Assembly: GCA_031761405.1 (NCBI GenBank) | Contig: JASEVX010000012.1 | Coordinates: 23,981,165 to 24,045,164 of the forward strand | DNA length: 64,000 bases | DNA from: Serripes groenlandicus | Taxonomy: Eukaryota; Mollusca; Bivalvia; Cardiida; Cardiidae | Direction: 5' to 3' | The notes under the pieces: model-generated | What the model was told of the DNA's origin: nothing | Database searches by the model: none | Seen by the model: the letters and a program-made list of their open reading frames with translations, nothing else | Translations under genes and position numbers: made by a program | Shown here: piece after piece, positions 37,501 to 49,500 of the stretch | Numbering within the stretch: position 1 is the first letter of the stretch | Layout of the letters: every line of letters begins with the position of its first letter

Positions 37501-40500
37501 GAATGCATTAAAAAGAAATAATGGTCAATAAAATGGAAGCACAATTATTGAAAGGTATGGAAAACCTTGTGGAAAGTCACGTCTGCATGTGGGAAAAGGA
37601 TAAAGAGTGAATGCTTAATTCTAGATACTTTTTAAAATTTATAAATTTCAATGGTTAGTTTAGGTGATAAGTTGTATGTGGGAAAGGGTAAACTCTTTCT
37701 ATGATATAAGCGCCCTTTGACACGTACATCTTTAGCAGACAGCTTTTGAAAACATTGTTGGAAAAGGAGTAATGAAAATGAAAAATGTTTTCTTCCTTGC
37801 TTTGAATCTTTACTACTTGTTAACCCTTTCCCTCATACGACAATTCTGCAGCAGACGACTTTGAACGTTTTTTGTCAAAACATAGAAAATCTCCATAATT
37901 GAATGGATAACCTATGACATAAAGTGAAAAACATTGTGGTAAAAGGAGAAATTGCACGTTTTGTGCAATTTCTTCTTCTGTCACTATGTTTTCAAAACGC
38001 CGTCTGCTGCAGAGGCATCAGAAAGCGTCTATATGAGGGAAAGGGTTAATTAAGTTTTTCAATATATTCCACAAAAACATTGAACCATTTCCCACATACA
38101 GACGCATTCTGACACATCTGAAGCAGACAACATTTGAAAATATTGTGACAAAAGGATAAATTGCTCATAACGAGCAATTTCTCCTTTAGCCACAATGATT
38201 TCAAATGTCATCTGTTTCTTTTCAATAGTCATACTTTCACTTATAAGAGATTTTCCATATTTTTATCCAGATGTTTTCAAAGTCATCTGCTGCAGATTTG
38301 TAGTATGAGATAAAGGATTAGGAATCAATTTTATCACACAACAATGCTTGTATCCGATCTAATATACCCATTACATATTTCTTATTTGTCACATGTGTAA
38401 CATAACATGATGGAATCACTATTTTTGTATTTATCCGCGAATGTTTACAAAATGGCTGAGAACGTGTATCCAGAGGCTCGCTTAACAATAAATTTCTTAA
38501 ACTTGGTTAAATAAAACTTTATATGAAATGAAAACTCATGTCAGATCTTATATATAAGCATATGTGGTTAACCCTTTCCCTCATATAGACAGACGCTTTC
38601 TGACGCCTCTGCAGCAGACGGCTTTTTGAAAACATAATGACATAAGAAGAAATTGCGCAATTTCTTCTTTTGCCACAATGTTTTCCACTTTTAGTCATAG
38701 GTTATCCATTCAATTAAAGAGATTTTCTATTTTTTTTCAAAATATGTTCAAATTCGTCTGCTGCAGAATTGTTGTATGAGGGAAAGGGTAAAAGATTAAC
38801 CATTCATCTGATATAGTGTTTTTAGTTGATTGATTGATTGGGGTTTAAGGCCGTTTTTAACAATTTCTAAGTCATATCACGGCGGCCAGTTCACCTACTC
38901 ATGTGTTTCCTGGTTTTCAAGTTTCACCAGTACTTCACACAAGAATCTTTCCAAGCAACTGGCTGCTTTTCCACATAGACTTAGCCCATTGGTTGAAGAC
39001 GAATGACGCATGTCACACTGACTTTTGTCAAACGTCGGAAAGAAAATTGGCCGAGCACCGGGATTCAAACTCACAACCCCTGGTTTGACAGCCTGCGTCG
39101 TTACCGACTGAGCTACCGGGACTCGACTAGTGAGTTGTCCCTTCTGAAAATATCAGCAGAAGAAGTTTCAACAATTGTAAAACTGTAAGTACATGTATAC
39201 TTTTGACACAAAGTTGAAAACATCATTGGAGAAATAGAGATGACTTGATTTTTAGCGTTTTTACTTTTACCAGTATGCTTTAAAAAGTTGGCGGCAGTAA
39301 AATTTGCCAAATGTCATCAAGTTTTTGGAAATGATAGGTAAAGAAGCAACCAATAAAAAGCAGAAGAAAATTATTTACCAACAAAGTTTGATGATGACTC
39401 GTCCATTGAAATAAAATATATGGGTGATGCGCTATCGTCGAATGCTTGACACTGTGCATTGGTAAATGTGTTCTCAGAATTAATGATTACACTCAGGGAA
39501 GATGCGACATATTCTCTCTGTAAGAAAAAAACACATATTTTTTTACATTATATGAAAACAAGATATATTTGAAAATCACTTATGTTAATGTCCCAAGGTG
39601 GCATAGGTTTTTATAAAAGAAGGTCAAAGGTTTATGTCAATTTTAGTGTAATTTAGAATATAAGGTATATATATATAGATTTTATGCATGCATAAAAGTA
39701 TTTATGGTATTGGGGACCCGTTTTTATCTGGAGCGGTTACTCCCAACTGAGTGGGGGGTAGACTGGCGGTCCTGGCCACCTGCGAGTCACGTGATGATGC
39801 ACGATGACATTGCTGCAACGTATTACGTAATATGACGTAATGCGACGGGTGTCGGCCAATCGCTGGTGGGGGTGCCCGGAGCGGCTAGTCAGCTACCTCC
39901 TTTCTCGGAGAGCAGACTTCCTTTGTTTTAAACAAAATTACGTTGTGAAGAAGGAATTCTGTTTTTTAATACTTTTGCATTTAATTAATGCCATTTATTG
40001 TCACTTTCGTGATTGGATTTTAACATTTATTTGTTCTACACAAGTGACAATCAACGTTACAGTACGTATTTTGTTAGGAATATTAATTAATTCCTCGTAA
40101 TTTGTGTTTTTCAAACATCCCTGGCAGGACGGTTTACATTGGAATCTAAGAACTTTAGAAGAAATGGCGGCTGTGAAGATTCATGTTTTTGGACACTCTT
40201 TTGTGCATCGCCTCAAGCGTTTTATTTCGGACTCTACTAACATACGCTATGATCTGGGTCTACGACAATCAGTGCTTGTGCAGTACTCAGGATTTCCAGG
40301 TGCAAAAATAAACACGTTACACGAACATTTAGATGTGATCGAAGATTTTGCTCCTGATATTGTAGTGCTTATGATTGGGACAAATGACATTTATTCGGAA
40401 TTTAACACACCTTCTGATGTTGCTAGTGACATTGTGACTTTAGTGGGAAAACTTGTGACGAAACACAGAGTACAGTATGTTATAGTCGGTCAGATTCTTC

Positions 40501-43500
40501 ACCGAGCGCCAGCCGTTTTTACACGATATCCGGTCGATCTCGAATGGTTCAACTGCAGAGTTGACGCCACAAATCAACTGATATCTCGGTTCCTGGAGGC
40601 CAAATATCCTACACAGTCTAGATTGTGGCGCTTCACAGGTTTTTGGTCAACAGTCGCAAAGCAGACAGTCTTTGCCAGGGATGGTACACATTTGACAAAT
40701 GATGGTCAATTCAAGCTCTTCAACAATATCAGAGCAGCCGTGATTGCTGTATTGAACAACTTGTTCTAACGCAAGATATGTATTATTTATTAGAATATCA
40801 TTTTTCAATGTGACTTAACATTTCTGTATATCCAAATTAATTATTTTCAATTTGGAAATGGCACAAGTCTTTCCATACTTCAACAATCAAACATCTCATG
40901 AACATTGCATGAAGTTTACCATGAATTGAGCTTTAAAGCTTACACATTGTTTGTTCAAACACAAATTTTGATTTGTTTCTGTTACTTGCTCCCATTCATT
41001 TTTATGGAATTGCAAATGGTGTTCCACTTTAATTAGTTGCCTGATCTCAGCAACATAATTCTCCATTATACATATTTATAAATATCAAATGTACCATTTT
41101 TTAAGCAGGGTTCTGCTTTTAACTTTTTAAAAAAAGGTGCAATTGTACGGCTATGTTAATCCTTTATTTACAATTCTAAGCAGGGTTCTGCAGCAGGCAA
41201 TGTTTGCCCCTTTTTTGAGCAGGTTTCTGCTTTTTATTTATGCAGGGTCTGCATTACGGCAGGGTTCTGCCTTTTATATTTTGTTAAGCAGGGTCTGCTT
41301 TTCATTTATGCTGCATGCAGGGTCTGCAGCAGCAGGCAAGGTTTGCCTTATTTTTAGCAGGGTTCTGCTTTTTATTTATGCAGGGTCTGCATTATGGCGG
41401 GGTTCTGCCTTTTATATTTTGTTAAGCAGGGTTCTGCTTTTCATTTATGCAGGGTTCTGCCTTTCATTTACTTATTTATAACCATTTCCGCTGTAAGCCT
41501 GCACTGTCTCTGGCAAGCAGGTTTCTAATGTTATAAACAGCATTGCAAAGCTTGCAGCATCAGCAACAAGAAATTTTAGACTTTCTTAGCCTGCTCGGGC
41601 ATTTAATTACCTGAATTAGTGAAACATTGCCCTCTTTATGCCAGGTTTTGAAGACGGCTTTGTTCAGTAATTCCCAACATATGGAAATCACCAACGCCTG
41701 TCTGAACTGAGTTACTGCCTAAATGTTTGTCTTTAGGTGGTTTACAAAGTGATCTATGCATAATCTGTTGGCCGATACATTTAAATGTTACTCATATTAA
41801 ATCATGGTTAAAAATTTCATTTAGATGCCGGCAAAAAAGAGGACAGCTACTGCTGTACAGCCTAAACCGGCCAAGAAAAGGGCCACTGTTAAACGGGCCA
41901 CAAAAGGGACAGGTACACAAACCTTACAGGAGCCAAATTACATGATGGACATTCATCCAGAGTTACCTGGACCAAGCAGTCATCGACTTTTAAACGTCAC
42001 ATCGCCAGACATCCATACACAATCTTGTATGCATGGATCACAGAACATTAACATATCTGACAGAAATGTGCCAGTGCAAACGTCTGCAGCCGAAGATGAA
42101 GCGGATGATGAGGATGTCAACATGTCATTTCCGAATGTGTTGTCCTCACATACAGACAGCCTCTTAGGTATAGGGTATCCAACATATGTAACCCCTGTAT
42201 CAACGCCTATCAATTCACAAATATCTGCCTCCATTCAACAGAAAATCTTTCAAAACAAATTTGTGGATTTTTCTTTGTTGTTGCCCTCGGATTCGATACC
42301 GCAGGGCAATTCAAAGTTTCAACTACAGGTTGATGCAGAGGCTAATATTAGTCTGGTTCCGTCGCAAAAGACGAAGAAAATAACTTCGATTGAATCATGG
42401 ACAACTGCCTTTTTGCGGTTTGTCTCTGTGTATGCCGTGCGTTTTCCCTTTGAGACGTCCACACTAATGAAATACGGGGAGATAATACGTGATCTATCTC
42501 AACGTCGGCCTGGCGCAGCTTTCGTGTTCTATGACACTCAGTTCAGGATGCTGCGTCAGACTATTCCCCACCCATGGGATAGGTTACACATGGAATTCTG
42601 GCTGTTGGCCTCTACACAGGCTAGTCCCATGCAAAGCTCTACGCAACCACGGCCCTTTCGGGTACAACAAAAAGGGGGACAGAATAATAAGCGCCAGAAA
42701 TTCCTGGAAAACACATGCTGGGCCTTCAATAAAAGAGGGACCTGCAACATCAGTATGTGCAGACATCCCCACATATGTGGTTTCTGCCGGGGCCAACACT
42801 CTGCAATCGCATGTCCCAACAAGCCCAGGGACAGATCCATTACCAATATTGCAACCAGCTCTCCCTCCCCTATTGCCAGCAGAACCACTATCCGACCTGC
42901 TAAATAGACATATCGTTACACCAATAAAAATCAATAAATTAACTCCCTTCTTAATGGGTTATCCCGATTCTCATTATTTAATCAAAGGTTTTCAGACTGG
43001 TTTCAGGCTAGGTTACATGGGCGCTAGATCTCCTTCATCCTGTTCCAACCTGAAATCTTGTGTTGAAATGCCACATGCTGTCTCAGAAAAACTTCAGACT
43101 GAATTGCAAACTGATCGTATTCGGGGTCCCTTTGATCATTCTCCATTCCCTGACATGAAATTAAGTCCAATAGGTTTAGTTCCCAAAAAAGTACCAGGAC
43201 AGTACCGACTGATTCACCATCTTAGCTACCCAAAAGGCCAGTCGGTAAATGATTTTATTGATCCAATCTTTTCATCTGTCCATTATTCCTCTTTTGATGA
43301 TGCAGTATCTCAGTTGGTTCTTTGTGGTCAAGGGACATTCATGGCCAAAACAGATATCGATAGTGCCTTTCGCCTCATTCCCATACACCCACTTGATCAT
43401 GAACTGCTAGGTTTCACGTTTCTTAATAAATATTATTTTGATGCATGCCTTCCCATGGGTGCATCAAGCTCATGTGCAATATTTGAAAAATTCAGTACAG

Positions 43501-46500
43501 CTATCCACTGGATAGCTGCAACACATTTAAACATCAAGCATATGGTCCACATTTTGGACGATTTCCTAATTTTAGGCCCTAAAAATACATGTCACAAAAA
43601 TTTAACAGAATTTTTACTATTCTGTTCCAATATTGGGATACCTATAAAACAGGAAAAAACTGTGTATCCATGCAATACTATAACTTTCATGGGTTTAGAA
43701 CTTGATTCAATTACTATGGAGGCTCGCTTGCCAGATGACAAATTGGTAAAGTTGCAATCCCTTTTAGCCCTGTACAAGAACAAACGTACAATAAAATTAA
43801 GGGAGCTACAGTCAATGCTGGGTCTTCTGAATTTCTGCTGCCAGGTGGTTGTCCCTGGCCGTTCTTTCATGCGCCGTCTAACCGACTTAACTTGTAAAGT
43901 TACAAACCCAAATCACCATATCACTCTGAATAAAGAGAGTCGCAAAGATATTTCAGCATGGCTTATGTTCTTGCAACATTTCAATGGTAGACAACTACTG
44001 CTTGACAGACGTTGGGTTACGAGTGACATGTTGCATTTGCACACAGATGCATCTGGGGCAATAGGATTTGGGGCAATTTTTGGCAGTAAGTGGTTCAATG
44101 GCAAGTGGTCAGTTGCTGTGGCTCCTTTAAACATCACTTTTAAAGAATACTTTCCAATAGTAGTAGCTTTAGAAGTATGGGGGAAACACTTTCAAAATAG
44201 ATGTTTAGTCATACATTCTGATAACATGGCGGTGGTTCAAATAATTAATAAACAAACGACTAAAGAACCAATGGTTATGGCCCTAGTACGCCGTATGGTA
44301 ATAGCATGTATGACTTTGAATATCCTTCTCCGGGCTAAACATATCCCAGGAAAAGAAAATATTTTGCCAGACCTACTTTCACGTTTTCAGATGGGGCAGT
44401 TCAAACGTTTAGCACCCCAGATGGACAATCTTCCAACAGACGTACCAATCGACTTGCTTCAGCAAATATAAATTTTGATGTAGGCCGGTTGCTTCAGGAT
44501 TCGTTAGCACCAGCCACTATCAACGCTTATCGAAATGCCCTTAAACATTATCAAATATTTCACATGACATTTCATACATCTGAGTCGATTTTGCCAGTCT
44601 CTGTTGAAAAACTAGCCCAGTTCATAGCTGTGTGTCATCGCAAGGGTCTTAAATCTTCTACAATAACCACATATTTGTCTGCCATAGCATACATTCATAA
44701 CATTAGGGGATATCCTAATCCCGGGGAGGCCTTTCTGATACAAAAAATCCTTCACGGTCTTCGACGCAACTCCTCCCCTGACAAAAGGTTACCAATTACT
44801 TTAGATATTTTGCAAAAGCTGATTCAAGCATTACCACAACATTGCGAGGATCTATATATCCGCAGTGTTTTCAAAGCCATGTTTCTAGCTGCGTTTTTTG
44901 GTCTTCTCAGAGTCAGCGAAATTGCAGTAACGAGGTCAAGTCCTCAACATGCACTTCTCCGCCAGAATGTGCAAGTACAGTTTCTGGGTTCAAAACCACA
45001 CCTACTTCTGTTACACTTAACGTCATACAAACATTCTCAGGGCAACATGGCTACGGTGCCACTACAGTGCAATCCATTAAAATCTTTATGTCCAGTAAAA
45101 GCTCTTTACAAAATTTACAGCCCTTCAACAACACAGGGCCCGTTGTTTCGTTATGCTTGTCTCTGTCCAATAACAGCTACTGGTTTTAGAACCATGCTCC
45201 GAAGATGTGTATTATCTTGTAATTTAGACCCTGTTCGATACACAGCTCATTCACTGAGGATAGGCGGTGCTACATATGCACACAGTACAAATGTGTCAAA
45301 TGAGCAACTTAAAAAGCTAGGCAGGTGGAAGTCATCGGCTTTCTTGAAATATATTCGTCCGAATCCTTTACATGCACCTGCTTCAAGCAAACAATGATAC
45401 TCTATTGATTCATTACAGGAAACACTGTTAGATCATACCAATTTAATGAAAACCCACTCCTCTGACTGTCTTAAGCAGCACAGTTCAATCTACTTTTACA
45501 AAATATCACATTTGGAGAAATATGATTGTGTACTTTTTGTATATATGTTTATCTTAAATCTTAGTTACAGTTGTGTTTTCTAAGAAATGTATAACCATGA
45601 ATTCGTTCTTAAACTCGACTGACTGAGGCGGCGGGTATAGTTCAGTTCTGGGTATACAATAGTTACTTCACTAGATAGTTAAATTATGCTATTATTCTCC
45701 AAATTTTATAGTTAACTTACAGTAAGGCATGTATAACCGTGAATTTGTTCTGGAGCTCGACTGACTGAGGCGGCGAGCATAGTTCAGTTCTGGTGTGTAC
45801 ATGAGTTACTGCATTAGATGATTTTTAATGATGCCATTATTCACCTAAACCAATATTGTTTGAGGGACTGCAGCTGGTTTTCTCAAAGAGTCATCTTTGC
45901 CATCACATATGTACAACCATGAATTTGTGTTGGACTCGACTGACTGAGGCGGCGAGTTCAGTTCAGTTTTTGCGTGTACATGGATTACTTAATTAGATAT
46001 GTTTGTGTTATACCAATGTCAATTTAACCAATGTTGTTTGATGGGCTGAAACTGATTTTCAATTCAATTCATTGCCAGTTTTGTACCAACTGTCTGAGGC
46101 AGTGGTACTAGCTTATAGGTGAACTTTTTGAGCAATACTTCTCATTTGAAGTACGACATCACATTATAGTTTTATGCTTAAATTAAAAACTAATAAGCAT
46201 CTTAGCATGTTAAATGTCTCAACTGAATAAAACGTGGACTCATTTATCTATCACCATTTATTATGCAAACTAGCTGTTTCTCCCCATCACATAATTAATT
46301 GTGTTATCTGAGATAAAAGTCATGTCTCACGCCTTGTTTAATATGTTGGTTAAGGTCATTCAAACAAAATTTAATTCGGATGTATTTCACATGGACTATT
46401 ACAAAAATGTATTTTGTAGGATTTCATAATTTGTTTGTTTTTATAATTTTATGTAAAATGTCCTTATCTCCTGACAAGAAGCTCACCTCATCTGGGCTTG

Positions 46501-49500
46501 GCGTCGTTTCACTGTGGCGGTTGTTTCGCCCAGATATGGAAAAATGTTTTATAATTCATATATTTTATTATGAATTAAAATTAAAATTTAAGGCATTTTA
46601 AATCTTAAAATGCCCAATTTCAACTTCAATTTAATTTCTGGCTTATCATTTTCCCTTACTAGTCCGGTTACCTGTCCCTTGTCAGAATATATGGAAATGT
46701 ATAAAACAGTATTATATGGAAACAATGGAACATAAATATATATATATAGGTATATAAGGCTAAGTTCTGCAAATATTAACCTTGACCTTGGTAATTTTGC
46801 TGTTGAATGATGTCCCATGACCCAACAACATATCTGACAAAATTTCAGAAATGTTTTACCAGGGGTTGCTAAGTAAAAGAGAATTGAAAAAGTGGCCACC
46901 ATGGCAGTTGTCATCGCCATAAAATTGTCTGCTATGTCTCACTCCACATCGGTGGCAAGACAATAAACCAAATGATCCCTACCACAGGATTATCATTGCT
47001 TTCTCGTATACAAATATACATTTTTTTCACGTCTTGTATACGAATATACATTTTTTCATATCTCGTATACTAATTTACATTTTTTCACGTCTCGTATACA
47101 AATATACATTTTTTTTCATGTCTTGTATACAAATATACATTTTTCACATCTCATATACAAATATACATTTTTTACACGTCTCGTATACAAATATACATTT
47201 TTTCATGTCTCGTATACAAATATACATTTGTTCACATCTCGTATACAAATATACATTTGTTCACGTCTTGTATACAAATATACATTTGTTCACGTCACAT
47301 ATACAAATATACATTTTTCACATCTCATATACAAATATACATATATTTTTCCCGTCTTGTATACAAATATACATTTGTTCATGTCTCGTATACAAACATA
47401 CATTTTTCACGTCTTGTATACAAATATACATTTGTTCACATATTGTATACAAATATACATTTGTTCACATATTGTATACAAATATACATTTTTCCACGTC
47501 TCATATACAAATATACATATTTTTTTCACGTCACGTATACAAATACACATTTTTTTCCACGTCTCGTATACAAATATACATTTTTTCACGTCTTGTATAC
47601 TAATATACTGTTGGAAACCAAAGTCAAGATAAACCAAATGATTCTTACCAGATTATTACCATTGCTAGCTTATATATCGAGGGCTTGGCGTGAAACGGCT
47701 GTAACTAAAATTGGTATTTTTTTTACCAAGGTGAATTACCTCGCCATAAAGTCTTTATAAACGTTAAATCATTTTTCTTGGTAAACAATGGAAATGTAGG
47801 TGACATTGCTCGTTCTAAGCAATGGCACCTAAATCTGCATTGTTTACAAAAGGGTCAAAATTGCCCCATAACCAAGGTTTTCAAAACAGGTTATTAGTTA
47901 CAACCGTTTCACGCCAAGCCCCCGATATATAAATACACGGTTTACTTGGAATCCAAAGTCTGGATAAACCCAATGATTCTTACCAGAGTTACACCATTGC
48001 CATCTTGTATACGAATATATGGTTCACTTGGAACTCCGGCACACACATATTGTATTGTCCGTGCATTTGATTTACGGCACGCCAGATCACATATGACCTC
48101 CAATTCATCAGCTCTACATAGACAAGATCCCATGTGCACTTCCTGGCCCACATACTCCCCGGGGTCGCACACCTGCATTACAGAATATATTGTTAGTATA
48201 ATATTATAAACAAGCAAATTCAGAGAATCATGGTCCCCCGCCAGGGTCAAGGTAACAAAAATTGGTATTGATGGAAAGGGGTTGTCACAAGGAATACACA
48301 TGTGAAATATGAAAGCAGTACCTATTACGGTTCAGAAGTAAGGGCCATAACTCCGTGAAAAATCATCCAACCGGAACGCAAACACGATATGCGCATCTAC
48401 ACTTGGTGGTGATCCTTCCTATGAAGTTTCATCAAATTCCAAAAAGCGGTTGCAGAGAAATAGCCCGGAAAAATGAATTTAGTCATACATAGCCGGATGG
48501 TGGGGTAAAGGGCCATAACTCCGTGAAAAATCATCCAACCGGAACGCAAACACGATATGCGCATCTACACTTGGTGGTGATCCTTCCTATGAAGTTTCAT
48601 AAAATTCCAAAAAGCGGTTGCAGAGAAATAGCCCGGAAATGAATTTAGTCATACATAGCCTGATGGTGGAGTAAAGGGCCATAACTCCGTGAAAAATAAT
48701 CCAACCGGAAAGCAAACACGATATGCGCATCTACACTTGGTGGTGATCCTTCCTATGAAGTTTCATAAAATTCCAAAAAGCGGTTGCAGAGAAATAGCCC
48801 GGAAATGAATTTAGTCATACATAGCCTGATGGTGGGGTAAAGGGCCATAACTCCGTGCAAAATAATCCAACCGGAACGCAAACACAATATGCGCATCTAC
48901 ACTTGGTGGTGATCCTTCCTATGAAGTTTCATCAAATTCCAAAAAGCGGTTACAGAGAAATAGCCCGGAAATGAATTTAGTCATACATAGGGGTAAAGGG
49001 CCATAACTCCGTGAAAAATAATCCAACCGGAACGCAAACACGATATGCGCATCTACACTTGGTGGTGATCCTTCCTATGAAATTTCATCAAATTCGAAAA
49101 AGCGGTTGCAGAGAAATAGCCCGGAAACGAAAGTGTGACAGCGTGACTGACGGACTGACGGACGGACGGACTGACGGACTGACGGACGGACTGACTGACG
49201 AATGAGAAATAATAGTCCCCGCGCTTTCGCGAAAGCGGGGGACAATAAAATTTAACCATTACCCTAATACTGATGCATTTTGATGCCTCTGCAGCAGACA
49301 TCTTTTGACAACAGTGTGACACAAAATAAGCATAATGAGCAATTTCTCCTTCTGCAACAATGTTTTCAACTCTATTCCATTAATATACTTTCATTTACAG
49401 ACTTTGTTCATATGTTTGTCAATATATTCTCAAAGTCGTCTGCTGCAGATTTGTTGCATGTAGGAAAGGGTTAAAGCAATTTCTCCTTTTCATTCAATGT

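Larger units (their letters stand above)
35475..39378. other. Intron 10 (3.9 kb)
   Basis: Foldback GCAAACAATGCAGATTTCAG...CTGAATCTGCGTTGTTTGC (35624-35692), MITE relics (35705-35985, 37450-37790, 38085-38330), a SINE split by a Helentron-like element (36012-37430), clean MITEs (37820-38049, 38568-38792) and a full SINE (38827-39128). Confidence 0.6.
39700..46650 (+). mobile_element. Ngaro-like (tyrosine-recombinase) retrotransposon, apparently intact
   Basis: Four plus-strand ORFs without internal stops: SGNH hydrolase (40164-40769), Gag (41825-42907), RT-RNase H (ending 44471) and tyrosine recombinase (ending 45397). This set (YR instead of integrase, hydrolase, no methyltransferase seen) fits the Ngaro group of DIRS-order elements. 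It lies antisense to the host gene in an intron. The borders are estimates: I could not identify the split direct repeats expected at the ends. No MITE or SINE interrupts it. Confidence 0.72.
39518..47983. other. Intron 9 (8.5 kb)
   Basis: Ngaro-like retrotransposon (about 39700-46650), then 46650-46930 with no recognised content, two copies of the exon 9 edge, the minisatellite 47008-47612 and palindromic MITE copy 3. No TTAA MITE was found in this intron. Confidence 0.65.
46935..47983. repeat. Tandem duplications of the exon 9 / donor edge
   Basis: The exon 9 edge reads (plus) GATAAACCCAATGATTCTTAC-CAGAGTTACACCATTGCCA. Copies occur at 47628-47670 (GATAAACCAAATGATTCTTA, CCAGATTATTACCATTGC) and 46961-47003 (AATAAACCAAATGATCCCTA, CCACAGGATTATCATTGC). 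The middle copy continues across palindromic MITE copy 3 into TACACGGTTTACTTGGAATCC. Confidence 0.85.

Noticed and set aside
41137..41481. 114-codon plus-strand ORF between hydrolase and Gag
   Set aside because: Generated by the GCAGGGTTCTGC repeat array; no domain and repetitive composition.
42489..42830. N-terminal part of the RT open frame as a genuine domain
   Set aside because: It overlaps the Gag zinc-finger region in another frame and shows no RT-related motif; probably only an open shadow.
47034..47760. Long overlapping plus-strand ORFs encoding MYTNIHFF-type repeats
   Set aside because: They are the minisatellite read in three frames; the unit has no stop in several frames, so length is not evidence of coding.
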